Source: Sphingomonas naasensis
GTDB lineage: Bacteria; Pseudomonadota; Alphaproteobacteria; Sphingomonadales; Sphingomonadaceae
Length of the DNA stretch: 64,000 bases
Assembly (NCBI RefSeq): GCF_004792695.1
Contig: NZ_SRXU01000003.1
Location: 310,001-374,000, forward strand
Direction of reading: 5' to 3'
Part shown: one piece after another, positions 1 through 8,834 of the stretch
How positions within the stretch are numbered: position 1 is the first letter of the stretch
Layout of the letters: the number at the start of each line of letters is the position of its first letter
Translations under genes and position numbers: made by a program
Notes under the pieces: generated by a model
What the model was told of the DNA's origin: nothing
The model's input: the letters and a program-made list of their open reading frames with translations, nothing else
Databases searched by the model: none

Positions 1-2258
1 ATCGCGTTGATCCCGCCGGTCTCGGCGATCAGCGGCACGATCGGGCGATCCTCGCCTTCGAGCAGCGCGCGCGCGATCTTCTTCGCAGTCGGGGTCGAGC
101 CGGTGAAGGCGACGCCGGCGATGCGCGGATCGGCGGTGATCGCTGCACCGACCTCGGGCCCGCCGGGGACGAGAATCAGCGCGTCCTCGGGCACGCCGGC
201 TTCCCAAGCCAGCTTGACCGCGAGCGCCGCGATCTGGGGAGTCTGCGGGGCGGGCTTGGCGACCACGGTGTTGCCCGTCACCAGCGCCGCGACTGTCTGC
301 CCGAGGAAGATCGCCAGCGGGAAGTTCCACGGCGCGATCGTGGCCCAGACGCCGCGGCCCTCCATCCGCAGCTCGTTGCGCTCGCCGGTCGGCCCCGGCA
401 GCGTCACCGTCGCCAGATCGGCGCGGGCGCGGGCGGCGTAATAGCGGCAGAAATCGGCGGCCTCGCGCACTTCGCCCAGCGCGTCGGGGATCGTCTTGAA
501 CGCTTCTTTCACCGCCAGCGCCATCAGCTCGATGCGATTGTGCTCGAGGCTGTCGGCAAGGCGCTCGAGGATCGCGGCGCGGTGTTCGATTGACGTGGCC
601 GACCATTCGGGGACCGCCGCGGCTGCGCGATCGATCGCGGCCTTCGCATCCGCAGCGCTCGCACTGGCGACCGTGAGCGTGGTCGGCGTGATGTCGATCG
701 CCGCGGCGGTGTCGCGCAGCGTGCCCCGCTCCTGCAAGTCGATCCCGCCGCTGTTCTTCCACGTACCGAACAGATCGACCGGCAGCGGGATGCTCGGATG
801 CCGCGAACCGCCCAGCGCGGCGATCTTCTCGGCCGGATCGGCGAGCAGCTCGGCCTCGCTCAGATGCTCGTCGGCGAGCTGGTGGACGAAGCTCGAATTG
901 GCGCCGTTCTCGAGCAGCCGACGGACGAGATAGGCGAGCAGATCCCGGTGCCCGCCGACCGGCGCGTAGATCCGGCAATGATAGCCTTCCTCGCGGACCA
1001 GCCGCTCATACAGCCCCTCGCCCATGCCGTGGAGCCGCTGGAACTCGAAATCGCGGCTCTCGCCCGCCCATTCGAGGATCGTCGCGACGGTGAGCGCATT
1101 GTGGCTCGCGAAAGCGGGAACGATGTTCTTCGCGTCGAGCATGTCGCGCGCGCAGGCGAGGTACGAGACGTCGGTCGCCGCCTTGCGGGTGAACAGCGGA
1201 TAGTCGGGCAGGCCCTCGACCTGGGTGCGCTTGATCTCACTGTCCCAATAGGCGCCCTTGACGAGGCGGACGTGCATCGGCCGGCCGAGCTGATCGGCCC
1301 AGCCGATCACCGCGCGGGCGCGCTTGCCATAGGCCTGCACCGCCATGCCGAACCCGTCCCAGCCCTTCAATTCGGGCCGCTTCGCCACTGCGCCGATGAT
1401 GTCGAGGCTCATCTCGAGCCGCTCGCTCTCCTCGGCATCGACCGTCAGCGGAATCCGCTGGCTGCACGCCTCCGAAGCGAGTTGCGCCAGCATGTCGATG
1501 AGCTCGGGGACGCATTTATCGTATTGGGCGACTTCGTAGCGCGGGTGGAGCGCGCTGAGCTTGACCGAGATCGAATGCCCCGCCTTGGGATCGCGCCCGA
1601 CCGCGCGGATCGCCTCGAAATAGGCCTCGAAATACCGTTCGGCATCGGCCTTGGTCCGCGCCGCCTCGCCGAGCATGTCGAAGCTCGCGGTGAAGCCCTG
1701 ATGCTCGGGTTTCTTCATCCGCTTCATCGCCTCGTCGATGGTGCGGCCCATCACGAAGACCTCGCCCATCATCTTCATCGCCGCGCCCACCGCCTGGCGC
1801 ACGAAAGGCTCGCCGGCGCGGCTGATCAGCCGGCGCAGCGCGCCTTCCTTGTCGCCGACCACCGCGCGGCCGAGCATCAGCCCCCAGGTCGCCGAATTGA
1901 CCAGCGCCGAGTTCGACCGGCCAGCATGCGCCTTCCAGTCGGCGTCGCCCAATTTGTCGGCGATCAGCAGGTCGGCGGTCTCGGGATCGGGAACGCGCAG
2001 GAACGCCTCGGCGAGGCTGAGCAGCGCGACGCCCTCGGACGAGTTGAGCCGATACTCCTGGAGGAACTGGTTCACCCAGCCGCGATTCTGCGCCGCGCGC
2101 AGATCGGCGAGCAGCGCCAGCGCGTGATCCATCACCCGTCCGCGCGACTCGGGGGTGAGCCGCGCGCGCTCGATCAGCGGCTTTAGAACATCGGGTTCGG
2201 CCGCGCGGTGCAGCTTCGCCATGGTTGCACGAGGAGAGGACGCTACGTCAGTCGCCAT
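1..2258 (-). CDS. putA: Bifunctional proline dehydrogenase / glutamate-semialdehyde dehydrogenase PutA, partial (C-terminus off the left edge)
   Basis: PutA oxidises proline to glutamate in two steps, with FAD in the proline dehydrogenase half and NAD in the aldehyde dehydrogenase half. About 752 N-terminal codons are present. The proline dehydrogenase domain shows SVKLSALHPRY near residue 230, LVKGAYWDSEIKR near 333 and YAPVGGHRDLLAYLVRRLLE near 435. The aldehyde dehydrogenase domain begins near residue 540, with TIAPWNFP and GPEVGAAI, and the window cuts it at IAETGGINA, just before the catalytic Cys. The ATG at 2258 is chosen; an in-frame ATG at 2222 would remove 12 residues. The N-terminus goes straight into the helical region and has no ribbon-helix-helix domain, so this PutA is not expected to repress its own gene. 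It is divergent from the MaoC gene. Confidence 0.95.
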   Translation of the reverse strand, partial: MATDVASSPRATMAKLHRAAEPDVLKPLIERARLTPESRGRVMDHALALLADLRAAQNRGWVNQFLQEYRLNSSEGVALLSLAEAFLRVPDPETADLLIADKLGDADWKAHAGRSNSALVNSATWGLMLGRAVVGDKEGALRRLISRAGEPFVRQAVGAAMKMMGEVFVMGRTIDEAMKRMKKPEHQGFTASFDMLGEAARTKADAERYFEAYFEAIRAVGRDPKAGHSISVKLSALHPRYEVAQYDKCVPELIDMLAQLASEACSQRIPLTVDAEESERLEMSLDIIGAVAKRPELKGWDGFGMAVQAYGKRARAVIGWADQLGRPMHVRLVKGAYWDSEIKRTQVEGLPDYPLFTRKAATDVSYLACARDMLDAKNIVPAFASHNALTVATILEWAGESRDFEFQRLHGMGEGLYERLVREEGYHCRIYAPVGGHRDLLAYLVRRLLENGANSSFVHQLADEHLSEAELLADPAEKIAALGGSRHPSIPLPVDLFGTWKNSGGIDLQERGTLRDTAAAIDITPTTLTVASASAADAKAAIDRAAAAVPEWSATSIEHRAAILERLADSLEHNRIELMALAVKEAFKTIPDALGEVREAADFCRYYAARARADLATVTLPGPTGERNELRMEGRGVWATIAPWNFPLAIFLGQTVAALVTGNTVVAKPAPQTPQIAALAVKLAWEAGVPEDALILVPGGPEVGAAITADPRIAGVAFTGSTPTAKKIARALLEGEDRPIVPLIAETGGINA

Positions 2259-2355
2259 TTTCAAATTCTCGGTCGGGTGAGGCTTGCGAGAGCCCCACCG
2301 GGGTCATTAGATGGGGTCGGGCTATGTAAGAAAATTGCGCGGGAGAATAGTCTCG

Positions 2356-2811
2356 GTGGAAACGATCAGCGTCCAGCAGATGGCCGAAAGCGTCGGAACC
2401 GAGCGCGTCTCCGACTGGGTCGAGGTCACCCAGGGCATGATCGACCAGTTCGCCGAGGCGACCGGCGACCACCAGTTCATCCATGTCGATCCCGAACGCG
2501 CCGCGCAGACGCCGTTCGGCGGAACGATCGCGCATGGCTTCCTGTCGCTCTCGCTGATGCCGATGCTCGCCGCGAGGACCGGCGCGCCGTCGATCGCGGG
2601 CGCCACGATGGGGGTCAATTACGGCGGCAACGAAGTTCGTTTCCTGACCCCGGTCCGCTCCGGCAAGCGCGTGCGCGGCCGTTTCACATTGCTGAAATTC
2701 ACCGAGCGCAAGCCCGGCGTCTGGGAACAGGTCCAGCAATATGTCCTCGAGATCGAGGGCGAGGAAAAGCCCGCGCTGATCGCCGAATGGATCGCGCTGG
2801 TTTACGTTTGA
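2356..2811 (+). CDS. MaoC family dehydratase (R-specific enoyl-CoA hydratase-like)
   Basis: This 151-residue hot-dog-fold protein probably hydrates an enoyl-CoA. The hydratase signature is clear: [10 protein letters not shown], with the expected catalytic Asp38 and His43, followed by [14 protein letters not shown] start it at the GTG at 2356 ([12 protein letters not shown]), which follows a GGGAG sequence. An in-frame ATG at 2311 would add 15 residues that look unlike the family. A single hot-dog domain of this length is typical of PhaJ or NodN-like proteins. The thiolase follows on the same strand after a palindromic repeat, so a role in fatty-acid or hydroxyalkanoate CoA metabolism is plausible, but the substrate cannot be read from the sequence. 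Confidence 0.9.
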   Translation: METISVQQMAESVGTERVSDWVEVTQGMIDQFAEATGDHQFIHVDPERAAQTPFGGTIAHGFLSLSLMPMLAARTGAPSIAGATMGVNYGGNEVRFLTPVRSGKRVRGRFTLLKFTERKPGVWEQVQQYVLEIEGEEKPALIAEWIALVYV

Positions 2812-2823
2812 GATCAACAAGCC

Positions 2824-2948
2824 GCTCCCCTTCCGGGGAGGGGTTGGGGGTGGGTGCGAGCCGCAGGCGAGCCTCCCTCCGCTGAAGAAGAAGCCGACGC
2901 TGACGCGTCGGCACCCACCCCCAGCCCCTCCCTTGCAGGGAGGGGAGC
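2824..2948. repeat. Two-armed palindromic intergenic element (maoC-thiolase gap)
   Basis: About 125 bp lie between the MaoC and thiolase genes and form an imperfect inverted duplication. Each end has a short hairpin (CTCCCC...GGGGAG), followed inward by a conserved GGGGGTGGGTGC linker and then a variable inner hairpin (GACGCTGACGCGTC on the right). The right-hand 29 nt (2925-2953) are identical to 27335-27363 beside gcvH. The thiolase ribosome-binding site lies just outside the element. The layout is that of paired REP-like units. Confidence 0.85.
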
Positions 2949-2965
2949 AGAAGAGAGAAGAACCC

Positions 2966-4144
<1,179 letters not shown>

Positions 4145-4148
4145 GGCG

Positions 4149-4705
4149 TTGACGAGGGTGCCGCTCGGCGGCACCCTCTCCGGATGGAGATCATGCCAAA
4201 TCGGGGCGTTGCGTTTCTCGGCGCCATCACCCTTGCCCTATCGCAAGGCCTTCGACTTTCACGGGCGTGAGACGCGCACGAACGCCTTTGTTGGCTTGCT
4301 CATCGTCGTCACTTTGGCGGGGGCGTCGTCGCGATGCTTCCGGCCGCGGATCTGCGCGACCCGCTCGGGGCCGGCCGGGATATCACCATCGCACGGTTCG
4401 CTGCCCAGCTGATCGCCTGCGCGCCGGTCGCGACGCTGCTTGCGCGGAGGCTGCATGATGCGGGGCTGCCGGGTCTCCCCGCGCTGCCGCTGGTGCCCGC
4501 CACACTGTTTCTCAGCTATTGGCATCATCTGACGTTCCTGTCGCCGACCGTCCCGGATCTGCCGCTCTGGGCAAGCCGGCTCCAGATCGCATCGGTGCTC
4601 ATCCTTTACGCGATCGTTTTTCTCCCGCCGTCCGGACGCGGCTTGCGCTATGGCCCCGATCCTCGCCTGCCCTCGCAGCCGGGCGGTCTGCAGACAGCGC
4701 AATAA
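4149..4705 (+). pseudogene. DUF805-like small membrane protein gene, apparently frameshifted
   Basis: Two reading frames together resemble one DUF805 membrane protein. Frame one (about 4209-4320) encodes PYRKAFDFHGRETRTNAF followed by a hydrophobic stretch, the usual DUF805 opening. Frame two (4334-4705) encodes ARRLHDAGLPGLPALPLVPA, the usual central motif, plus a last hydrophobic helix. They join if one G is added to the five-G run at 4319-4323, which restores TLAGGVVAML. No ATG with a ribosome-binding site is in frame with the first part: an ATG at 4184 is in the other frame and stops at 4270. It is either a decayed gene or a sequencing error in a G run. The rest of the 4145-4857 gap holds only the upstream region of the glucokinase gene. 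Confidence 0.5.
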
Positions 4706-4755
4706 TCCGTCGTTTGCCCAACGGCTTGCATAACAAAGCTGCATTCTTTAGCCTT

Positions 4756-4769
4756 TGACAACGCTGCCA
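4756..4769. promoter_or_regulatory. Possible LacI-type operator upstream of glucokinase
   Basis: TGACAACGCTGCCA is a near-palindrome that differs at one position from TGACAACGCTGTCA, the kind of site used by LacI-family sugar regulators. It lies about 90 bp before the glucokinase start, inside a locally AT-richer stretch that could hold the promoter. No LacI-family gene is in the window. This rests only on motif resemblance. Confidence 0.3.
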
Positions 4770-4857
4770 TCGCCTGGCGTTGTTGTTTCCGTAACGACTG
4801 TTAGCGATATCAGTGCCGGAGCCTCCGCCAAAAGGGGGCCGTACAGGAGGGGCCGCA

Positions 4858-5808
4858 ATGGCGGGTGACGTGGCGTTGGTGGCCGATATCGGCCGCCAAT
4901 CGGTTCGATTCGGGCTGACCGGCGGCGATGCGGGGATGATGCCGCGCGACGTGCGCAAATACATGACCGCCGAACACCCGACCTTCACCAGCGCGCTGGT
5001 CGCCTATCTGAGCGGCGTCGGCATGCAGGAAGCGCGGCTGCCGAGCGTCCTCGCCGTAGCCGGTGCGGTCCGCGGCGACCTGATCAACCTCACCGGCAGC
5101 CGCTGGTACATCTCGCTTTCAGGCGTCGAGGCGGTGCTGCGCTCGCGCCCGCGCGCGCTCAACGAATGCGCCGCCAACGCGCTCGCGCTCACCATGCTGC
5201 CGGTTTCGGCCTTCACACCGCTGCAGGGACCCACGCCGCGGCTGGTCGAGACGGGCGGCAATTATCTCGTGATCGGCACCGGCACCGGGCTCGGCGTCGC
5301 GGCGCTGGTGACGAGCAACGGCCGACTCGGCGCGATCCAGACCGAGGCGGGGCACATGTCGTTCGCGGCGAGCACCGCTGACGAGCGTAAATTCGCCGAT
5401 CATTGCACCGCGCGCGGCCTGCCGTTCGATGTCGAGACGCTGCTGAGCGCCCCCGGGCTTCTGCTCGCCTATGAGGCGCTGTCGGGCGGCAGGAAGCTCG
5501 ACAAGCCCGAGGACGTCACGCGCAATGTCGGGCGCGATCCGGTGAGCACTGCGGTGGTGCGGATGTTCGTCGAGCATCTCGGCAGCTTTGCCGGCGATCT
5601 CGCGCTGGCCTATGGTGCGTGGGACGGGGTGTTCCTGACCGGGGCGATCGCCCGCGCGCTGCATCCGCAGCTGATGGATCCCGGCTTCCGGCGCCGGCTG
5701 GAGGGCAAGGCCGCGTTCCGCCGCCAGCTCTCCGAGGTGCCCGTCGCGCTGGTCAACCGGACCGACCTCGAGCTGCTCGGCGCCGCCGCTGCGCTGGGGA
5801 ACGCCTGA
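4858..5808 (+). CDS. glk: Glucokinase
   Basis: This 316-residue cytosolic kinase phosphorylates glucose to glucose-6-phosphate with ATP, feeding the Entner-Doudoroff pathway in this group. It opens with the ATPase-fold phosphate-1 motif VADIGRQSVRFGL, has the second nucleotide motif VIGTGTGLGVA near residue 140, the sugar-site stretch IQTEAGHMSF, and FLTGAIARAL near the C-terminus. The ATG at 4858 follows a strong CAGGAGG site; a longer in-frame start at 4813 is rejected. The usual partners edd and zwf are not adjacent. The sequence fits the Glk (PF02685) family better than typical ROK proteins, because the CxCG zinc motif is missing. Confidence 0.88.
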   Translation: MAGDVALVADIGRQSVRFGLTGGDAGMMPRDVRKYMTAEHPTFTSALVAYLSGVGMQEARLPSVLAVAGAVRGDLINLTGSRWYISLSGVEAVLRSRPRALNECAANALALTMLPVSAFTPLQGPTPRLVETGGNYLVIGTGTGLGVAALVTSNGRLGAIQTEAGHMSFAASTADERKFADHCTARGLPFDVETLLSAPGLLLAYEALSGGRKLDKPEDVTRNVGRDPVSTAVVRMFVEHLGSFAGDLALAYGAWDGVFLTGAIARALHPQLMDPGFRRRLEGKAAFRRQLSEVPVALVNRTDLELLGAAAALGNA

Positions 5809-5852
5809 ACGCCCGCGCCGTTACTCTCCCGAACGCAATCCGGGAGTGAATC

Positions 5853-6335
5853 ATGGCCGACGCCGCCGAACTCAAGCAGGACCTGTGGAAGAAGCTGGCC
5901 GACAGCCCGTTCGTGATGATCGGGCTGATGGACAGCCCCGAGCATCATATCCCGCTGACCGCGCAGCTCGATCCCGACCAGGTCGACACGCTGTTCTTCT
6001 TCATCGGCAAGGACAATCGCCTCGCCCCGGGCGGGCGCGCGATGGCGCATTTCGTCTCGAAGGGGCATGATTATTTCGCCTGCTTCGACGGCACCGCGAA
6101 GATCGACAACGACTTCGGCATGATCGAGAAATTGTGGAACCGCCATGTCGAGGCGTGGTTTCCGGGCGGCAAGGACGATCCCAACCTCGCGCTGCTGCGC
6201 TTCGACATCGACACCGCCGAGCTGTGGGAGACCGACATGTCGGTATCGGGCAAGCTCAAGCTGCTGTTCGGCGGCACGATCAAGGGCGGCGAGGAAGGCA
6301 GCCATGCCGTGGTGGGCACCACTGCGGAGTCGTGA
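5853..6335 (+). CDS. General-stress-protein-like FMN-binding split-barrel protein
   Basis: The 160-residue protein matches the general stress family of pyridoxamine-phosphate-oxidase-like split barrels. Features typical of the family are an N-terminal helix (LKQDLWKKLADSPFVMIGL), TLFFFIGKDNRLA in the flavin-binding strand region, HDYFACFDGTAKIDND, and the later NRHVEAWFPGGKDDPNLALL. The family is known to bind flavin and is often induced by stress; the physiological reaction is unknown. The start follows GGGAGTGAATC. It stands alone, with a palindromic repeat directly downstream. Confidence 0.85.
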   Translation: MADAAELKQDLWKKLADSPFVMIGLMDSPEHHIPLTAQLDPDQVDTLFFFIGKDNRLAPGGRAMAHFVSKGHDYFACFDGTAKIDNDFGMIEKLWNRHVEAWFPGGKDDPNLALLRFDIDTAELWETDMSVSGKLKLLFGGTIKGGEEGSHAVVGTTAES

Positions 6336-6352
6336 CCCCCGGATATGATGCC

Positions 6353-6461
6353 GTCACCGCCGCGAAAGCGGAGCCCCCTCTCCACGGCGCGCGGCACGCG
6401 AATACACCGGCGGTGCCCGTTGCGCGTGCACGAGATGGGTCCTCGCTTTCGCGGGAATGAC
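6353..6461. repeat. Palindromic intergenic element
   Basis: This is an imperfect inverted repeat downstream of the stress-protein gene. The left arm contains GTCACCGCCGCGAAAGCGG and the right arm CTCGCTTTCGCGGGAATGAC, so the ends pair through CGCGAAAGCG/CGCTTTCGCG. It belongs with other GTCA/TGAC-ended elements in the window (19211-19317, 12939-12964, and the single arm at 31050-31078). It may also serve as a terminator. Confidence 0.7.
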
Positions 6462-6505
6462 GATAAGGGCTTGTCAGGGTGCGCCCGGGGCGCGATCCAT
6501 CGGTC

Positions 6506-6874
6506 ATGGGGCCATCGCTCGCGCACCGCATCCGCACCGAGGCGCACGCCGTCTACCTCGCGGTACGCGACCCGCGGACACCGCTTTATGCCAAGCTGTT
6601 CGGCCTGTTCGTCGCCGCCTATGCGCTGTCGCCGATCGACCTCATCCCCGATTTCATCCCCGTGATCGGACTGCTCGACGACGTGATCCTGATCCCGATC
6701 GGCATCTGGCTGTTCGAGAAGATGATCCCCGCCGGCCAGTTCGCCGAGCATAGAGCGGCGGCCGAGATCGCCACGCGCCGGCCGGTGAGCTGGGGCGGCG
6801 TGCTGATCGTGCTGACGATCTGGGGACTGCTCGCGCTGCTTGCGTGGAGCGCGCTGGTCACGGCCTACGACTGA
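6506..6874 (+). CDS. YkvA/DUF1232 family membrane protein
   Basis: The 122-residue protein carries the DUF1232 core: DPRTPLYAKLFGLFVAAYALSPIDLIPDFIPVIG is recognisable as the family hallmark, with SPIDLIPDFIP the key part. A following hydrophobic segment (LLDDVILIPIGIWLF) and a C-terminal membrane helix (VLIVLTIWGLLALLAW) make it an integral membrane protein. The ATG at 6506 is preferred over an in-frame GTG at 6479. The function of the family is unknown. The next small membrane gene is about 80 bp downstream on the same strand. Confidence 0.85.
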   Translation: MGPSLAHRIRTEAHAVYLAVRDPRTPLYAKLFGLFVAAYALSPIDLIPDFIPVIGLLDDVILIPIGIWLFEKMIPAGQFAEHRAAAEIATRRPVSWGGVLIVLTIWGLLALLAWSALVTAYD

Positions 6875-6954
6875 CCGGCCGCCGGGTTGCGGCTATTCTC
6901 GATCCTGTCATGTTGCGGCTTCACGAACGGGCGCAAAAGGGAGCCTTGCGAACG

Positions 6955-7290
6955 ATGAGTCACGATCTGCGGAACCGCCTTGGCGGGCTGTTGGCGCTTG
7001 TGCTGGGCGTTGCCATGGCGTGGCACGAGATCTGGCTGCCGCTCGAGGCGGCGCGGGCGCACGCGCCCGAGGTGCGCTACCAGACGACGATCTTCGCGAT
7101 CGTGCCGCTGCTGATCGTCTTCGGGCTGTTCCTGCTGATCGGCGGCGCGCGCTGGCCCTACCGCGACGTCGCGCGGCAGACGCTGACTCCGGCGGGCTGG
7201 GCGCTGATGGCGGTGGTCGCGATCAGCGCCGGCCTTTCGTGGTTCTGGCTGAGCAGCACCTTCACCGCGCTCGGCTATCAGCACGGCTGA
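6955..7290 (+). CDS. Small three-helix membrane protein of unknown function
   Basis: This 111-residue protein has three predicted membrane helices: LGGLLALVLGVAMAW near residue 10, TIFAIVPLLIVFGLFLLIG near 45 and GWALMAVVAISAGLSWFWL near 82. The conserved-looking loop PYRDVARQTLTPAGW lies between the last two. I do not recognise a family. The ATG at 6955 follows AAAAGGGAG by about 12 nt; an in-frame ATG at 6910 would add 15 polar residues. It ends 15 bp before the convergent PHB depolymerase gene. Confidence 0.65.
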   Translation: MSHDLRNRLGGLLALVLGVAMAWHEIWLPLEAARAHAPEVRYQTTIFAIVPLLIVFGLFLLIGGARWPYRDVARQTLTPAGWALMAVVAISAGLSWFWLSSTFTALGYQHG

Positions 7291-7305
7291 GCAGCGCGCC
7301 GCGGC

Positions 7306-8535
7306 TCAATCGTGCGCGGCGATCCACTGCTCGAGCACCGGCGCGATCTTCGTCCGCCATTTCGAGCCGTTGAAGATGCCGTAATGGCCCACGGCCGGCG
7401 CCATGTGATATTGCTTGAGCTTCGCCGGCAGCTTGTCGGCGATGGTCAGCGCGGCCCTGGTCTGGCCGAGCCCCGAGATGTCGTCGCGCTCGCCCTCGAT
7501 CGCGAGGATCGCGACGTCGGTGATCGCCGAAGGATCGACCCGGCGGCCGCGATGGAGCATCTCGCCCTTCGGGAGCGCGTGGCTCTGGAACACCACGTCG
7601 ATCGTCTGGAGGTAGAATTCGGCGGTCATGTCGCAGACCGAGCGATATTCCTCGTAGAAGGACATCGTCGATTCAGCGCCCTCGTCATCGCCCTGGACGA
7701 GATGCTTGAACATCTCCCAATGGCTGATCATGTGGCTGCCGAGGTTCATCGTCATGAACCCCGCAAGCTGCAGGAAGCCGGGATAGACTTTCCGGCCCGC
7801 GCCCGGATAGGTGACCGGGATCGTCGCGATGACGTTCTGCTCGAACCAGGCGTGCGGCCGTTCGGTCGCCAGCGTGTTGACCGCGGTCGGCGCCTCGCGC
7901 GTGTCGATCGGGCCGCCCATCATGGTGAGCGTCTTCGGGCGGTTGGGATGCTTGTCGGCGCTCATCAGCGCCGCGGTCGCGAAGGCCGGCACCGAAGGCT
8001 GGCACACTGCGAGCACATGCGCGCGCGGATCGCCGTCCTTGCCGATAAAGGCGAGAAACTCGGTTAGATAGTCGATATAGTCGTCGAGGTCGAAGCGGCC
8101 GTCGGCGAGCGGGACCAGCTTCGCGTCGCGCCAATCGGTGATGTAGACATCGGCGACCGGCAGCATCCGCTCGACCGTGCCGCGCAGCAGCGTGGCGTAG
8201 TGACCCGACATCGGGGCCACGATCAGCAGCCTGGGGCCGCCCTCCACGCCCTGCCGCACGAAGCGCTTGAGCTGGCCGAACGGCTTGCGCAGCACGATCT
8301 CCTCGCGGACCTCGACCTGCTTGCCGTCGATCGTGGTGAAATCGAGCCCGAAATTCGGCTTGCCGCGCGGCGCGGCGGCATGGGCGAACACCTCGAGCGC
8401 CGAGGCGAGCACCGGACCGCCGCCGAAATAGGCGAAGGGATTGGCCGGATTGTTGAGCAGCCCGGCCGAGAAATTGGCCCAGGCACTGGCGCCGGCAAGC
8501 AGGGAGCGCTGAATCTCGTAGGCGTCGTAGAGCAT
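7306..8535 (-). CDS. phaZ: Intracellular polyhydroxyalkanoate depolymerase
   Basis: The 409-residue enzyme hydrolyses intracellular PHB granules, releasing hydroxybutyrate for re-use. The lipase-box-like motif is AVCQPS, with Cys178 in the nucleophile position as in Ralstonia-type PhaZ enzymes. An Asp in the AIEGERDDISG region and a His in PAVGHYGIFNG complete a likely triad. MLYDAYEIQRSLL at the N-terminus and the MGGPID segment are typical of the family. The ATG at 8535 follows GGAAGGA. The long-chain precursor pathway may include the thiolase at 2966, but no PHB synthase is in the window. Confidence 0.92.
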   Translation of the reverse strand: MLYDAYEIQRSLLAGASAWANFSAGLLNNPANPFAYFGGGPVLASALEVFAHAAAPRGKPNFGLDFTTIDGKQVEVREEIVLRKPFGQLKRFVRQGVEGGPRLLIVAPMSGHYATLLRGTVERMLPVADVYITDWRDAKLVPLADGRFDLDDYIDYLTEFLAFIGKDGDPRAHVLAVCQPSVPAFATAALMSADKHPNRPKTLTMMGGPIDTREAPTAVNTLATERPHAWFEQNVIATIPVTYPGAGRKVYPGFLQLAGFMTMNLGSHMISHWEMFKHLVQGDDEGAESTMSFYEEYRSVCDMTAEFYLQTIDVVFQSHALPKGEMLHRGRRVDPSAITDVAILAIEGERDDISGLGQTRAALTIADKLPAKLKQYHMAPAVGHYGIFNGSKWRTKIAPVLEQWIAAHD

Positions 8536-8653
8536 TGCATTCCTTCCACCGTCACCCGTTGGAACGGCGGCGACTTGTCTTATCAATATAGCGCGCCCCG
8601 GGGCGGTGCAACGTTGTCATACCAAATCTTCCAAATATGAGACGAGTTCCCAA

Positions 8654-8790
8654 CTCCCTCTCCCGTCGGGAGAGGGAGGGAACCGGCGCAGCCGGCGGAA
8701 GGGTGAGGGCAGAAACTTGAGCAAGCTGCCCTCACCCTTCCCACTCGCTTCGCAAGCCGGCCCCTTCCCGCTCCCGGCGGGAGCGGGAGC
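8654..8790. repeat. Two-armed palindromic intergenic element upstream of the ABC exporter
   Basis: The gap of about 300 bp between phaZ and the ABC transporter is mostly a composite palindrome. It has an outer hairpin CTCCCTCTCCC/GGGAGAGGGAG with a GTC loop (8654-8678), inner arms GAAGGGTGAGGGCA (8698-8711) and TGCCCTCACCCTT, and a right hairpin CCGCTCCCGGCGGGAGCGGG. The architecture is the same as at 2824-2948 and 27213-27358, with different arm sequences. The promoters of the flanking divergent genes must lie outside it. Confidence 0.8.
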
Positions 8791-8834
8791 AAGAGAGGTT
8801 CCCCTCCCCGCCCATTCACGCTAGTCCGCGCGCC

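Noticed and set aside
2824..2948. CRISPR-like array or tandem repeat
   Set aside because: The repeated segments are inverted, not direct, and there are no regularly spaced identical repeats with unique spacers. They fold as paired hairpins.
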